Of a stretch of DNA of 64,000 nt, positions 31,051 to 41,553 are shown one piece after another (positions within the stretch are counted from its first letter, which is position 1; every line of letters starts with the position of its first letter). The translations under genes were made by a program, and so were the position numbers. Origin of the DNA: Phytopythium helicoides (lineage: Eukaryota > Oomycota > Peronosporomycetes > Pythiales > Pythiaceae); NCBI GenBank assembly GCA_024867545.1, contig JANFNE010000055.1:248001-312000 (forward strand). Direction: 5' to 3'. The notes beneath the pieces are model-generated. The model was not told the origin of the DNA. It made no database searches and saw only the letters and a program-made list of their open reading frames with translations.

Positions 31051-33195
31051 GCTGGCGCCGATCTTTCGCGAATGACTCGCGCGTTTCGACCGCTGGGAGG
31101 CCGAGCGGAGACCGACGCGAGCAGCAAGCGGAGCCGCGAGCTCTGGCGGCGCAGCGGAGACCGAGAGCCCCGGGAAGAAGAGACGGAGGTGAGGGAAGCG
31201 CGGGATGCGCGTGCTGCCATCGCCACCTCAACTCGGCGCGTGGCGGACCAGCTTCATCACCTTGTATAACTCATACGCGCGATAAGTGAGATGTTCATTG
31301 TTGAAGGTGAGATGTTGAAAAAAGCCTCTTTGATTACATAGGATACCGCTTTGTGGTGAGAGCGGAGGTCCACTCGGGAGGGGGAAAAACTGCGGCCGGA
31401 TTGCGCGCACGGTGGGAGCGCCGTCTGCGTGCGTGCCGAGTGGAAGGCCTGGACTCGCTCGTCCTGGCTGACCGCTTCTGGATTGGGATCGGCAGCCTGC
31501 ACACTCGGGCAGACAAAGTGCAGACGCGGCGTCGACGCAGGCGTGTCGGTGTGCGGAGACGCACCGAGACCACAAGTCGACTCGCTGTCATGAGACCTGC
31601 AGTGCCACTACAGCTCCGATGCTCGAGACCCGAGATCGGTGGCAGGCTTTGAGACCCAGAAAGCTCTATTGATACGGGAGCGTGACGTGAGCTTTGCACA
31701 GATTGGAGTCAATGAGGCAGCACGGAGATCGAAGGGATCGGGCGTCAGGCGACGGGAAGCAATCCAGTATCGCGATCCGAGATTCTGCTCCGCAGAAGCT
31801 GCTGAGTCCGCGGGGATAGGACGTGGCCTCGCGGGTCGCGACGACACATCTGAGAGCTGTAGCGGGGCTATGCGCAGAGGCTGTGCCACGTCCGTGCGTC
31901 GACCGTAGCTCGCGAGGCACCACTACCAGAGGTGCGTGCGCGGTCGCTTGCAGGGCAGCAATTGCTTGCGAGCTCGCTCTTTCACGCACGCGTTATTGCG
32001 TGTACAGCCACGAGATCGGCTAACCTGGATGAGCGAGTCCAGTGGATCCAAGGTCAACTCTCGCAGTGGCTTCATAGGATTCATCGTTTGGGAGTGTATC
32101 CGGTGAGGTCAACAAACACCATGCACCAAAGCTCTGCTTTGTCTGCATCGCCGGTCGCATGGCACCCAGCAGCTGCAAGTGACCTTCGAGCTGACCGACC
32201 TGCACCTGGATCGATCACCACCACCTTGCAAGCTTTCCTTATTAACGGTTAGGCATTGTTGAGTCAACCAGCAGAATGATCGGGCGTGACGACCCTGTTG
32301 GATCCAGCCTCATCGATACCCAGTTTGGAGGGCAACTGCATTCACGATACCCTGTGAGCGCTTCGGCGGACCGCTGGCGATGAGCAGCACGGTGCTCGCA
32401 TGTTTAGTCTGACTGGGGGCCAAAAAGCAGGGAACATTGCACTGTGTTTGCTCAACCCACAGTGCAACCTCGAGGTCCCACGCGCCGTGTTGCTCAGCGG
32501 CGGCCTGCCGTGTCTCCCTCATGACGACGCCTCCTCGTCACGAAGATTCGGAACCCGAGAGGGAGGGGCTTGTTTGACATCACCACAACGCACTGATCGA
32601 TCATCATTCCGCCAGGAGCTACGTGGTCATCGACTGCAGCACTTGAACTTCGAGCAAAGGGCTGTCGAGGCGTCGGTTGTCAGCGTTGAGCGTCGACGGC
32701 AGGTCGACCGGATCGGGATCGTCTGCCCTACGGATACAAGCGGCACCAAGCCCAGTCCGTCACTTGAGAGTTGCAAACCAGCTCATATTGTGAAGGGAGC
32801 GCGTCGGTTGCATTAGCAGGCCTCTTTGATCTCCAGCAACGAGCGTTCCAACGTATGGAAGCATTTGAAGCCGACGGCTGAACCTTGAAGAGCAAGTTGC
32901 CGTTATGTACCCATTCAAAGTCGCTCGCTGATTGGCTGTCATCAGCCAATAATCGGCTCAAGCGCTTTTGATTAGCTGAAATTCGGTTATCAGTATCGTC
33001 ACATGTCTCAGATCCTTCCATTCTATTGGCAAGTGAGACCGCCATCCACGTCACACATGAGCCGCTCGCTGGATGGCGATTGCTGGATGAGTGTACCTGC
33101 GCCAGTTGCTGCCGGTGCCTTTGCAGCCCTCGACACTTCCCGTTCGCCCCTCAAGCTTCCCGACCGCCTCCGTCGACGTCTCAACCACCTGCAGC
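31051..33195. other. Intergenic region, no gene supported
   Basis: About 2.1 kb between START copy 7 (minus) and an MFS transporter (plus). GC content is uneven, and many short frames overlap in both directions without family resemblance. It contains both promoters. A decayed gene cannot be excluded. Confidence 0.45.
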
Positions 33196-34623
33196 ATGAA
33201 TTTGGCGGCCTGGTGGCGCCGCACGGAGCCGAATGTGCAGACGGCGTACGCGTTCACGCTCTTCTACTGGGCGGCGCGCAGCATCCTGTTCCAGCAGGTG
33301 ATCGCCGGCTACGTGTTCGTGCTCACGCAGTCCAACAAGCCCGTGGGCATCGTCAAGGGCATCCAGGGCATCTCGCAGCTGGTCTTCTCCTTCCCGGCGG
33401 GCTACTTCGCCGACCACACGCGGCGGGACTTGATCCTCAAGATCTCAGCGGCGCTCGGCATCGTCGCGGCCGCGCTCACCTTTTTCGCGGTCGAATCGAC
33501 CTCGCTCGCCATGCTCTACGTTGTGTTTGGGATGTGGGGAGCTTTCGCGGCCATGCAGAGCCCAGCGATGGAGGCGCTGTTTGCTGACTCGATCCCGCAG
33601 GGTGAGCGCTCGTTCCCGTTCATGATCAAGTACAACATCAGCAACTTCGCGCAGATGCTTGGCCCCGCGCTCTGCGTCTTCCTCTTCATCTACTACGGAG
33701 ACTTGTGGCAGCTCGCACAGCTCAAGCCTGTGCTCGAGTTCGGCTCTATCCTCGCGATCGTCGCGGCGCTGGTGCTTTTCCGCTTTGATGATGATCTTGC
33801 TATCGAGAATCGATTGGAGCAGGAGCAACTCCAGGACGACCAGCTGAGCGAAAGAGCAATCGCGCGATCCCCGCTCAAGACGCCGACACTTGTGGGCAAC
33901 GAGCTCGACCTGGAATACGAGTACTCGGACGAGGACGAGAAGGCCTCCGCGAAAGCGAACGAGAAGACGTCGTTGCTCCAGACCAAGGATCTCGAGAAAC
34001 AGAACGACAGCGATGAGTCGTACTTTGCGCAGCTGGACGCCAAGTTCTTGTGCTTCCGCACGCAGCACGTGCCGTACGTCCTGTTCATCGCGGACTTCAT
34101 CATCAGCAACGGCGCAGGCATGACGATCAACTTCTTCCCTCTCTTCTTCAAGCAAGAGTACGGCCTCACACCCATCCACGTGTGCTTGCTCTTCATGGCG
34201 CAGCCGCTCGTCGTCATGGTGCTGTCCTTTATGTCGCAACGCATGTCCAAGTGGTGTGGACGCATGCCTATCATTGTCGTCACGCGCGTCATCTCGGTCG
34301 CGTGCCTGTACTTTATGTCGCTCGCGAAGCCTGTGGAGCTCCAGATCCTGCTCTTCCTCATGCGCGGCGGTATGATGCGCTGCTCGCAGCCGCTTCGTCG
34401 CTCTGTGCTCATGGACTTTGTGCCCAAGGACATTCGCGCGCGTTGGAATGCACTCGAGGGACTGTCGGTGTTCTCGTGGTCCGGCAGCGCTGTCATCGGC
34501 GGCTATCTGATCGACGCTTACGACTACCGCACGTGCTTTGTCATCACGTCGCTAGTCTACTGTGTCGGCCTCGCACTCGAGGCCGTGCTTATTCCGCTCA
34601 CAAAGCATGCCGTTGAGCACTAG
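33196..34623 (+). CDS. MFS transporter (paralogue A)
   Basis: Start set at 33196 (MNLAAWWRRTEPNVQ) because the frame upstream to 33091 is low-complexity; this gives 475 residues. A major facilitator fold: two sets of about six hydrophobic segments separated by a charged, Glu/Ser-rich central loop (about residues 195-280). A loop 2-3 signature, GYFADHTRRDLIL, corresponds to the conserved MFS GxLaDrxGRR-type motif, and there is a match in the second half (MSKWCGRMPIIVVTR). Also FPLFFKQEYGLTPIHVCLLF and MRGGMMRCSQPLRRSVLMDF, which it shares exactly with the neighbouring paralogue. The substrate is unknown. Convergent with paralogue B (about 130 bp between stops). Confidence 0.88.
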   Translation: MNLAAWWRRTEPNVQTAYAFTLFYWAARSILFQQVIAGYVFVLTQSNKPVGIVKGIQGISQLVFSFPAGYFADHTRRDLILKISAALGIVAAALTFFAVESTSLAMLYVVFGMWGAFAAMQSPAMEALFADSIPQGERSFPFMIKYNISNFAQMLGPALCVFLFIYYGDLWQLAQLKPVLEFGSILAIVAALVLFRFDDDLAIENRLEQEQLQDDQLSERAIARSPLKTPTLVGNELDLEYEYSDEDEKASAKANEKTSLLQTKDLEKQNDSDESYFAQLDAKFLCFRTQHVPYVLFIADFIISNGAGMTINFFPLFFKQEYGLTPIHVCLLFMAQPLVVMVLSFMSQRMSKWCGRMPIIVVTRVISVACLYFMSLAKPVELQILLFLMRGGMMRCSQPLRRSVLMDFVPKDIRARWNALEGLSVFSWSGSAVIGGYLIDAYDYRTCFVITSLVYCVGLALEAVLIPLTKHAVEH

Positions 34624-34752
34624 ACTAGACACTCATCCGTTTTGCCATCGTCATCGCAACTCGAATGGAATAGACGAATTGAATAGCCTTCGTCGGCTTT
34701 GGATTTATTGTTCGTTAGTGAAATGGCAAGTAGCAAACACGCATAGCGATGC

Positions 34753-36399
34753 TCACTTCTCGACGGCATGCTTGGTCAGCGGCAGCAGTAACAGCTCGAG
34801 GCTCAATCCAGCAAAGTAAACGAGACTCGTGATGAAGAAGCACGTGCGATAATCGTACTGATCAACGAGGTATCCGCCGATGACCGCGCTTCCAGAGTAC
34901 GAAAAGACCGAAATGCCTTCAAGAGCGTTCCAGCGCGCGCGCACTTCACGCTTGACGAAATCCATGAGCACGGAGCGCCGTAGCGGCTGCGAGCAGCGCA
35001 TCATACCGCCCCGCATGAGGAAAAGTAGAATCTGCAGGTGTATTGGCTGTGCGAAAGCCATACCAACGAGGCAGACGGTAGATGCAATCCGCGTCCACAC
35101 GATGATCGGCGTGCGACCGAGAGACTTGGATGCGTGCTGACTCATGAAAGAGAGCACCAGTACTACGATGGGCTGTGCGAGGAACAGCGCGCTCACTTGG
35201 ATCGGCGAGAGACCGTACTCGGTCATGAAGAAGAGCGGGAAAAAGTTGATAGTCATACCGGCGCCATTGCTGATGATGAAGTCCGACAGGAACAGCAAGT
35301 ATGGCACATGCTCAGTTGAAAGCCCCATGAACTGCACATCCACGTCATGCACACCAGCCGTAGAGCTCTTCCGGACGCCGCTCGACTTTTTGATTGGGGT
35401 GACAGCCATTTCTGCTTCCTCATCGCTGCTACTAGAGTCCTCGTTCTCAAGCTCCGCTGCTGGTTCCGCCGCCACCAGCGCACTGCGCTCGGATATGGCG
35501 AGATTCGCGACTTGGTTCACACGCGGCGCCGAGTCGAGGCGCTGGTATTCGTGCTGCGCCTCCATGTCGCGCATCTCGATTGCGGCATCGCTTTCATCTT
35601 CGTTGTCCGAGTAGTTGTACTCGAACTGAAGGTCTCCACCAACGTAGGTCGGAGTGCGAAGCGGAGTGCCAAGGGCATCGCCACTGACGCTGCCATTTCG
35701 GTGACGGAACGTCTGGAATGGAGACACCGCTTGTGTTGCGAGAGGAGTTGTCGCCTCGTCCTCTTTCAAAGCGAGGTCGTCATCGTATCGAAACAGGAAA
35801 AGTGATGCGATGGCACCAAGCAGACAGCCAAACACGAGCACGGGTCGAAGCTCGCGCTCGCGCCAGACGTCACCGACGTACAAGAACAGCAGGATGCTCA
35901 GGAACGGGCCGATAACCATGGCCACGTTGCTCACGTTGTACTTGAGTGTAAGAGGGAAGGAACGACGTCCGTGTGGGATCGAGTCAGCGAAAAGTGCTTC
36001 CATCGCAGGGCTCTGGAACGCAGAGAAGACTCCCCAAAGCCCGAACGCCACGTAGATGATTGTCAAGTTGCTCAGCTCGACCGCCAACAGCGTGAGAGCT
36101 GAGCAAACAAGTCCTAAGGCTCCCGAGAAGCGAAGCACCGCATCACGACGGATTCGATCGGCCAAAAGCCCGGCAGGAAGAGAGAAGAGCAGCTGTGCGA
36201 TGCCTTGGATGCCCTTGACGATGCCCACTGGCTGGTTCGACTGGGTCAGCACGAAGATATAGCCCGAGATGACTTGCTGGAACAGGATGCTGCGCGCCGC
36301 CCAGTAGAAGAGCGTGAACACGTACGTGTTGTGCACGTTGTGCTGTGCTTCATCAGCCTGGAGCCTCGATCGTGGCCGGCAGCGTCCCCACATCCTCAA
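34753..36399 (-). CDS. MFS transporter (paralogue B)
   Basis: A 548-residue paralogue of the preceding gene, on the opposite strand. Shared segments include FTLFYWAARSILFQQVI, FVLTQSN.PVGIVKGIQGI, FADSIP.G.RSFP and MRGGMMRCSQPLRRSVLMDF. The central loop is longer (about residues 215-345) and contains an acidic/Ser stretch (ENEDSSSSDEEAEM), a likely regulatory phosphorylation region. The N-terminus (MRMWGRCRPRSRLQADEAQH) is not conserved with paralogue A, so the true start could be further inside, or an upstream exon may be missing. Twelve hydrophobic segments can be counted; substrate unknown. Confidence 0.85.
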   Translation of the reverse strand: MRMWGRCRPRSRLQADEAQHNVHNTYVFTLFYWAARSILFQQVISGYIFVLTQSNQPVGIVKGIQGIAQLLFSLPAGLLADRIRRDAVLRFSGALGLVCSALTLLAVELSNLTIIYVAFGLWGVFSAFQSPAMEALFADSIPHGRRSFPLTLKYNVSNVAMVIGPFLSILLFLYVGDVWRERELRPVLVFGCLLGAIASLFLFRYDDDLALKEDEATTPLATQAVSPFQTFRHRNGSVSGDALGTPLRTPTYVGGDLQFEYNYSDNEDESDAAIEMRDMEAQHEYQRLDSAPRVNQVANLAISERSALVAAEPAAELENEDSSSSDEEAEMAVTPIKKSSGVRKSSTAGVHDVDVQFMGLSTEHVPYLLFLSDFIISNGAGMTINFFPLFFMTEYGLSPIQVSALFLAQPIVVLVLSFMSQHASKSLGRTPIIVWTRIASTVCLVGMAFAQPIHLQILLFLMRGGMMRCSQPLRRSVLMDFVKREVRARWNALEGISVFSYSGSAVIGGYLVDQYDYRTCFFITSLVYFAGLSLELLLLPLTKHAVEK

Positions 36400-39328
36400 A
36401 CTGCTTGCTCCTAGCGAAGAAATCGGCGAGTGCGACTCGTATGAGACGCTGCGGGATCTTTGGAGCGGTGGAAGTTCTTGAGATGGTGACCGCGATCTTC
36501 AAGAGACGTGAAGCCCATGGACCAACACTTGCGACGCATTGGACGGCTGCGTCGCCAGCTTGGGGAGCTATGAAGCGTCGTCCACTCATCATGAACGCAG
36601 TTCTCAAGATCGCTGGTCGGCCTCGCGCTGGAAACGGGCGCGTCCGTTGGCTCGTTGGTTCATCTGTCCCTGGGAGTTGAATGCATGACGCTCTTGAGGT
36701 GAAGGCACTGCGTTCCCGATGATGGGAATCACTTCAAGATATCCAACTCCCCAGCGTCCTCGTCCTACTGCTTTGCCATGGCGACTAAAGTAACGTCCGA
36801 GCCACGCGAGCACCACGCTCTATACTGTACATTTCGGCGTTGATCGGACAGATTCGTCCGCATGCACAAGCCACTGTGATGACCCTGGTGTATCTCCCCG
36901 CGCTTCTCGGCAGATCCGCTCCTCCCGACAGGCTCAGAATCTCGTTGGACGTGGAGCCATCCCGTCTGAGGCTTCTTCAACACTTGCGGGCGAAGGCGGG
37001 TGTACGTCGTCAGAGAGCACTTGAGGTCCACAGCTCGCGGTGCTGATCGATCGAGTGGCCACGAGGGCATATCTCACGGTCGGGAAATGATTCCGACGCT
37101 CCCGGCAGCTCCTTCGGGGCGTGAGACTCGACTGGAGCCGATCGGGAGGACTGAGCCTTGCATCACAACATTGCGAAGCAAAAGCAAAGTTGACGACGCG
37201 CCAGGACTCTTGGCCCACGAGCGACGGTAATCTTAACTGCACCGCAGAGCTTGATCTTTTCGGCGGCGCCTCTGCGTTCGATCGCTCGTTGAATCGCTCA
37301 CTGGCTCGCCTCGAACGTTTGCTTGACAATAAGCAGCAAATCCCCTAGGAGGACAAGGTACTGTAGCGAACAATCAGCATGTGGTTGCGATGACTGGAAT
37401 GGTGGCAAGAAACCCTGCAAGCGCTGGTCAGCATGTCAGCAGCTTGCCAGCCGTGCACGCCCCGCACACTCGCGGATCGCTTGCGCCTCGCCCAATGGAA
37501 TGCTGTAGAAGCGGGGGCTCGACGGTCTCCGCTGCAAATGTGACAGCCCGAGCGTGCGGCGCAGACGGCGAAGAGAGCGCTGTGAGGGGCAGTCCCGTCT
37601 TCGTGCGTGGGCGGACGACGCCGAGACACCGGCAGCTCGAAAGAATGGCGCGGTTCAAGTCTTTGGTGGACTTCACCAAAATGCAGTCGGCTGTCAAGCT
37701 GTAGAGGACCTGTACAGTTCATGTAATCTGCGATGCCTTCAAGTCCATGGCCTGGCAGGCACAAGCCTCCTCACACGTAAAGCAGACCGGTAAGCATTGC
37801 ATGATCACCCGGGCCGTCATCAATGTCTGTCAATCTGCACATCAGCGTTGCATTCGCCTGTGTGTGGCCGACGTTCTCAGACGCTATTTGAGTGCGTTAG
37901 TCCAACGGCGCACTGTTGCGATTGCGAGGTGTTGAGCTCTTCGAGTCAGAGCAAAGCGCAAAGGCACCAGGCCCATTCATCCGCCAGCGAGCTGTTTTCA
38001 GGGCACTCGCCGTTCGCCACCGACCAGTAAACACTCCGCTGCTCTGCGCAGAGCTGTAACTTACCGAGGCGCACGGTGCCGAGTCTCTCGCCACGGCGAC
38101 CTCGCGACGGCCACAGTCATCGCCCTCATCCTCTCTCACACTTCTTACGTCACTTTGCCAGCCTCCAAACACGATGCGTCCTCGAGAAATAGTACGCGTG
38201 CAGGAGTGTAAAAGATCGATTGCAGCATAGTTCGTGTGGGTGAGAGTGCCACGAGGCGGGAATCGCGACAACCGATAACCTGACGCGGGAGCGCTCGGCA
38301 TGGTGCCACACAGCAAATATCACAGGATGCTGGCTGTCAGTCATCGACCCGAGGCGCCGTGATCAGAAGCTAACATTCCCAGCGCATCAAGAGGCCCCGA
38401 TTGTGCCCTCAATCCATTGAGGCACGAGACATTAGCGTAGCATACAAGATGAGTCAGTGCCGCGGACTGAACATGCGGCATCTTCATGTCTTTGTGGAAA
38501 AGTGAAAACACGAAATGCTGTAGTCACTAGATGAGTTCAGTCCGAGTATTCGGAATCCGGGGCATTCGACCGGAAGAACTGTCGGCTCAAGTTGCACGGA
38601 ACGCCTCAAAGTTTCGCCCCCACATCAACGCTCTATGAATCTTGGGCATCCCACGTTTTCCCACCTCGTTGGCCCCAGAGCCGCGACGAGAAGGCAGTGA
38701 TCTCTCAACACAACACACACCAAGACGCTGAAAATGCTTGCAAGTCCCTCCTCTCCCTTGGAGACTGATAACAACGACGACTTGAGGAGAGTATGCAAGC
38801 CGACGTAAAGACTCGGGACGCTCATGAGAGAGAGTGGAGGCCCCGTTTCTGGGTAGGGAGCCGACCAAACAGCAGTTCAAGACATCCGCCAACTTTCTCG
38901 TGCACAGACGAGTCCTCCTCGACGCTCGACGCTCCTCTCCTTCCGCAAGCGCTCTCTCTCTTTCCGCGACGTCGAGACAGCCTCTGGTGTCAGTCTCCGA
39001 TATCCATCCGAAGTGCACTCTGCCCCACGCGGACGCTCACCGCGCTCATCAGGCTTGTAAATCGCAGTTGGTCTCCTGCCACCTGTGGCGACCAGTTCAA
39101 GCGCAGCTCGTCGGCGTGGCAATCAATCAGAAAGCCTAGAGGCACGACTGCACCAGCTGAGCAGCTCGCAAACAACCAGCCGCTGCGGAAAAGCAGGTAG
39201 GCGGCTGGCTCGCTCGACAGCTTTTTACCACAATCCAGCCTCTGACGCAGCCTTCTTCGCTTTCGTCAGTCCATCAGGTCGCGTCCCGCCACTTCGGAGA
39301 TAGAGCTCACTTGCACATTAGCCTCAAG
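36400..39328. other. Long intergenic region, no gene supported
   Basis: About 2.9 kb. Frames here are short and of poor quality. One minus-strand frame at 36353-36607 (ends TLPATIEAPG) has somewhat protein-like composition but overlaps the MFS start and matches nothing I know. Mixed GC content; no tandem repeat. It probably contains the promoter of the START gene at 39.3 kb. Confidence 0.45.
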
Positions 39329-41140
39329 ATGCACCTGAGGTTCCCGCTGCCGGCGGGCTATTTCCCCAAGTTCCAGCTCACGCCGAGCGACTCGCAGCGC
39401 TACCACGCATTGGCGTCCGAGATCGTCCGCGAGACGCGCGCCGACCTCAACCACTACATCCGCGATGGCAAGAACTACATTGACTCGAAGAAGTGGAAGG
39501 TCGCCAAGTCCAAGGACCGCCTCCACTGCTACCGCAAGCGCAGCACCAAAGGTGCGGCCGATCAGCTCGGCCTCTATGGCCCTACAGGACTAGAAAACAC
39601 GGGATCCGTGTACTCAAGTGGCAGCGCTGGCAGCGCCGGCTCCATGGACTACTCACAGCACTCGTCCACGCGTATGCGTCCATCTCTGAGCGTCGTGAGC
39701 TCCAATTGCAGCTCGTCTACGGGTCGATCAGACGACGAGCCGAGCCGTAAGAGCATTTCGCCCATGGTCATCGGCTATGGTCTTGTCGATGGCACGGTTG
39801 ACGACATCATCTACGGTCTCCACGAGTCTTCAACCGAGGAGATGAAGACGCTCTCGTCGTTCTTGGGCGACGACTCGCTCGTCGACTGCTCCGTGCTGCA
39901 CACCATCAAGCTCACGCGGGCCACGTACCTCGGCTTCAAGTGGAAGCTCAACCGCACGGTCGGAGGAAACCGTGACATGTGCTACCTCGAGCACGTCGGC
40001 ATTTCAATTGACCAGAACGGCGACCGTTACGGCTACTTCGTGATGGAGTCCGTCCCGCTTGCGAGCTGCCCGCCGTTCGAGGACAACTCGATCTCGCGCT
40101 CGAACCTTTCGTTCTGCTTCATCTTTCGTCCGGGTCGACTCGCAGGTCAGGTCGAGGTGTTTATGGAAGGCGCCTTCGACTCAACCGCGGACGTCCTCAC
40201 TGCTGGTGGCGTCGGCGACTACCGCAACGCCATGGATATGCTCTTTATCGTGGAGACGGCGCTTGAGTCGGCCGAGGCCAAGAAGCTGTCGGCTATGGTC
40301 ACCAAGCAATCTTCCGTCAAGGACAAACCCCAGAGTAGCAACACGTGCTCGATCTGCCGAGCCAAGGCTAAGCTCCTGGCGTCCCACACCAACTGCCAGA
40401 CGTGCGGTGTGGTTATCTGCAGCAAGTGCCGCGTCCGAAAGTCGACTTTCTCTCGGCGCGGCAAAATCAAACTCTCGTGCTGCAAGCTGTGTTTGGTGAT
40501 GGTGAAGGATCAGTCGCCATTTGCCGGTGAGAAGATCGAGCGGCAGCCACTCCATGCACTTCAGCGGAAGGCCGCACCGCCTGCCTCGGAGAGCGGAGAA
40601 TCAAAGGCACTGCAGCGTACCGACTCTGCCAATACGGCCACCATGTCGTTCACGGACACGGATTACTCGTCCTCAATGCTATCGTCTGCCGCATCGAGCT
40701 CTATGGGATCGCTCTCCATGTCGGACCTGGAGGACAACTTCTCGGAGCGGCTGCACATTAGCGGCGGTCCTTCGAGCAACGCTCTCGTTGTGGCCGACCA
40801 CCGCAAGATGCCATCGGTCATCGAGGGCGGAAACTACCGCCAGATCACGACATATGAACAGCAACAGCGACTTCAGTATGAGCAGCAGCAGTTTCAGCAA
40901 CAGCAATTCCTCGCTCGGCAGCAGCAGCGCGAGTTTGGCAGTGCCGTTGGAGGTGGTGCCCCCATGTACGGAGGTCGCGCTCCACCTCCTGCTCCTCCTG
41001 CTCGGCATCCTGGTGCTGGGATTCCAGCTGCGGACCACCGCGCTGGTCTGTACAACCAGATGCTGGAGCTGCAGATGGCCGCCGAGCGTGCATACAACCT
41101 GGCGAACCAGAACGCCAACATGATGAACAATGCGCACTGA
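39329..41140 (+). CDS. START-domain protein with FYVE-like zinc finger, long form (outlying copy)
   Basis: A 603-residue protein starting MHLRFPLPAGYFPKFQL (39329); an ATG at 39311 is in frame but upstream of the family's usual start. The START core is interrupted by a long Ser/Gly-rich insert (about residues 80-140: GSVYSSGSAGSAGSMDYS). START landmarks are WKVAKSKDRLHCYRKR, GLVDGTVDDIIYGLHES, SLVDCSVLHTIKL, YLEHVGISIDQNGDRYGYF and VEVFMEGAFDSTADV. The cysteine cluster reads TCSICRAK, CQTCGVVICSKC and CCKLC. The C-terminus is a long disordered tail with Gln runs (YEQQQRLQYEQQQFQQQQF) and Pro-rich segments. It is a relative of the cluster separated by the MFS pair and over 8 kb, so the expansion may be older than the tight cluster. 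Confidence 0.88.
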   Translation: MHLRFPLPAGYFPKFQLTPSDSQRYHALASEIVRETRADLNHYIRDGKNYIDSKKWKVAKSKDRLHCYRKRSTKGAADQLGLYGPTGLENTGSVYSSGSAGSAGSMDYSQHSSTRMRPSLSVVSSNCSSSTGRSDDEPSRKSISPMVIGYGLVDGTVDDIIYGLHESSTEEMKTLSSFLGDDSLVDCSVLHTIKLTRATYLGFKWKLNRTVGGNRDMCYLEHVGISIDQNGDRYGYFVMESVPLASCPPFEDNSISRSNLSFCFIFRPGRLAGQVEVFMEGAFDSTADVLTAGGVGDYRNAMDMLFIVETALESAEAKKLSAMVTKQSSVKDKPQSSNTCSICRAKAKLLASHTNCQTCGVVICSKCRVRKSTFSRRGKIKLSCCKLCLVMVKDQSPFAGEKIERQPLHALQRKAAPPASESGESKALQRTDSANTATMSFTDTDYSSSMLSSAASSSMGSLSMSDLEDNFSERLHISGGPSSNALVVADHRKMPSVIEGGNYRQITTYEQQQRLQYEQQQFQQQQFLARQQQREFGSAVGGGAPMYGGRAPPPAPPARHPGAGIPAADHRAGLYNQMLELQMAAERAYNLANQNANMMNNAH

Positions 41141-41553
41141 GCCCAGGGAGTGAGAAATGGAGTACATAAGAACCAGGGTTTGTGTCTCTGGTCAGCTAGG
41201 AGAGTGATAATTTAACAGCTTTTTTGCCACATGCATGCGCAGCTTCGGGTTTGTCATTTGTAAAACATCTACTCATGGCATACTCTGGTCTGATGGCTTT
41301 GATGAAGAAGAACCCAGTCAGCGAAAACCTTCAAGTTCGTTGAGAGGACTTGGTGCAACATGCAACTACAAGCTGAAAACAAAGACCTCGGTTGCAACAG
41401 TTTTTCTTGCACCATTACGGCTACAACTTGAAGAAAATGGAATCGAACGGAATTCAGTGCGTCCTCCTATAGTCAAACCTTGGGATTACATTTCTCAACT
41501 CTATTTGCTAGATCTCAGTAACCACGCAACACATTGCAGCAGGTTTGACCATC
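41141..41553. other. Short intergenic region with a duplication remnant
   Basis: 41145-41220 resembles 51165-51240 (shared: agggtttg...tc..tc agcta/cagcaggagagtgata). After that the two places diverge. This suggests that the duplication giving the two kinase loci reached to within about 10 bp of the START stop codon. Confidence 0.55.

Noticed and set aside
29417..31269. Long frames opposite and within START copy 7 (385 and 415 residues)
   Set aside because: Arg/Ala/His-rich antisense or shifted readings of a real GC-rich gene; no family features.
36353..36607. Additional exon or gene upstream of MFS paralogue B
   Set aside because: Protein-like composition but no match and no frame-compatible splice I could find; left as intergenic.
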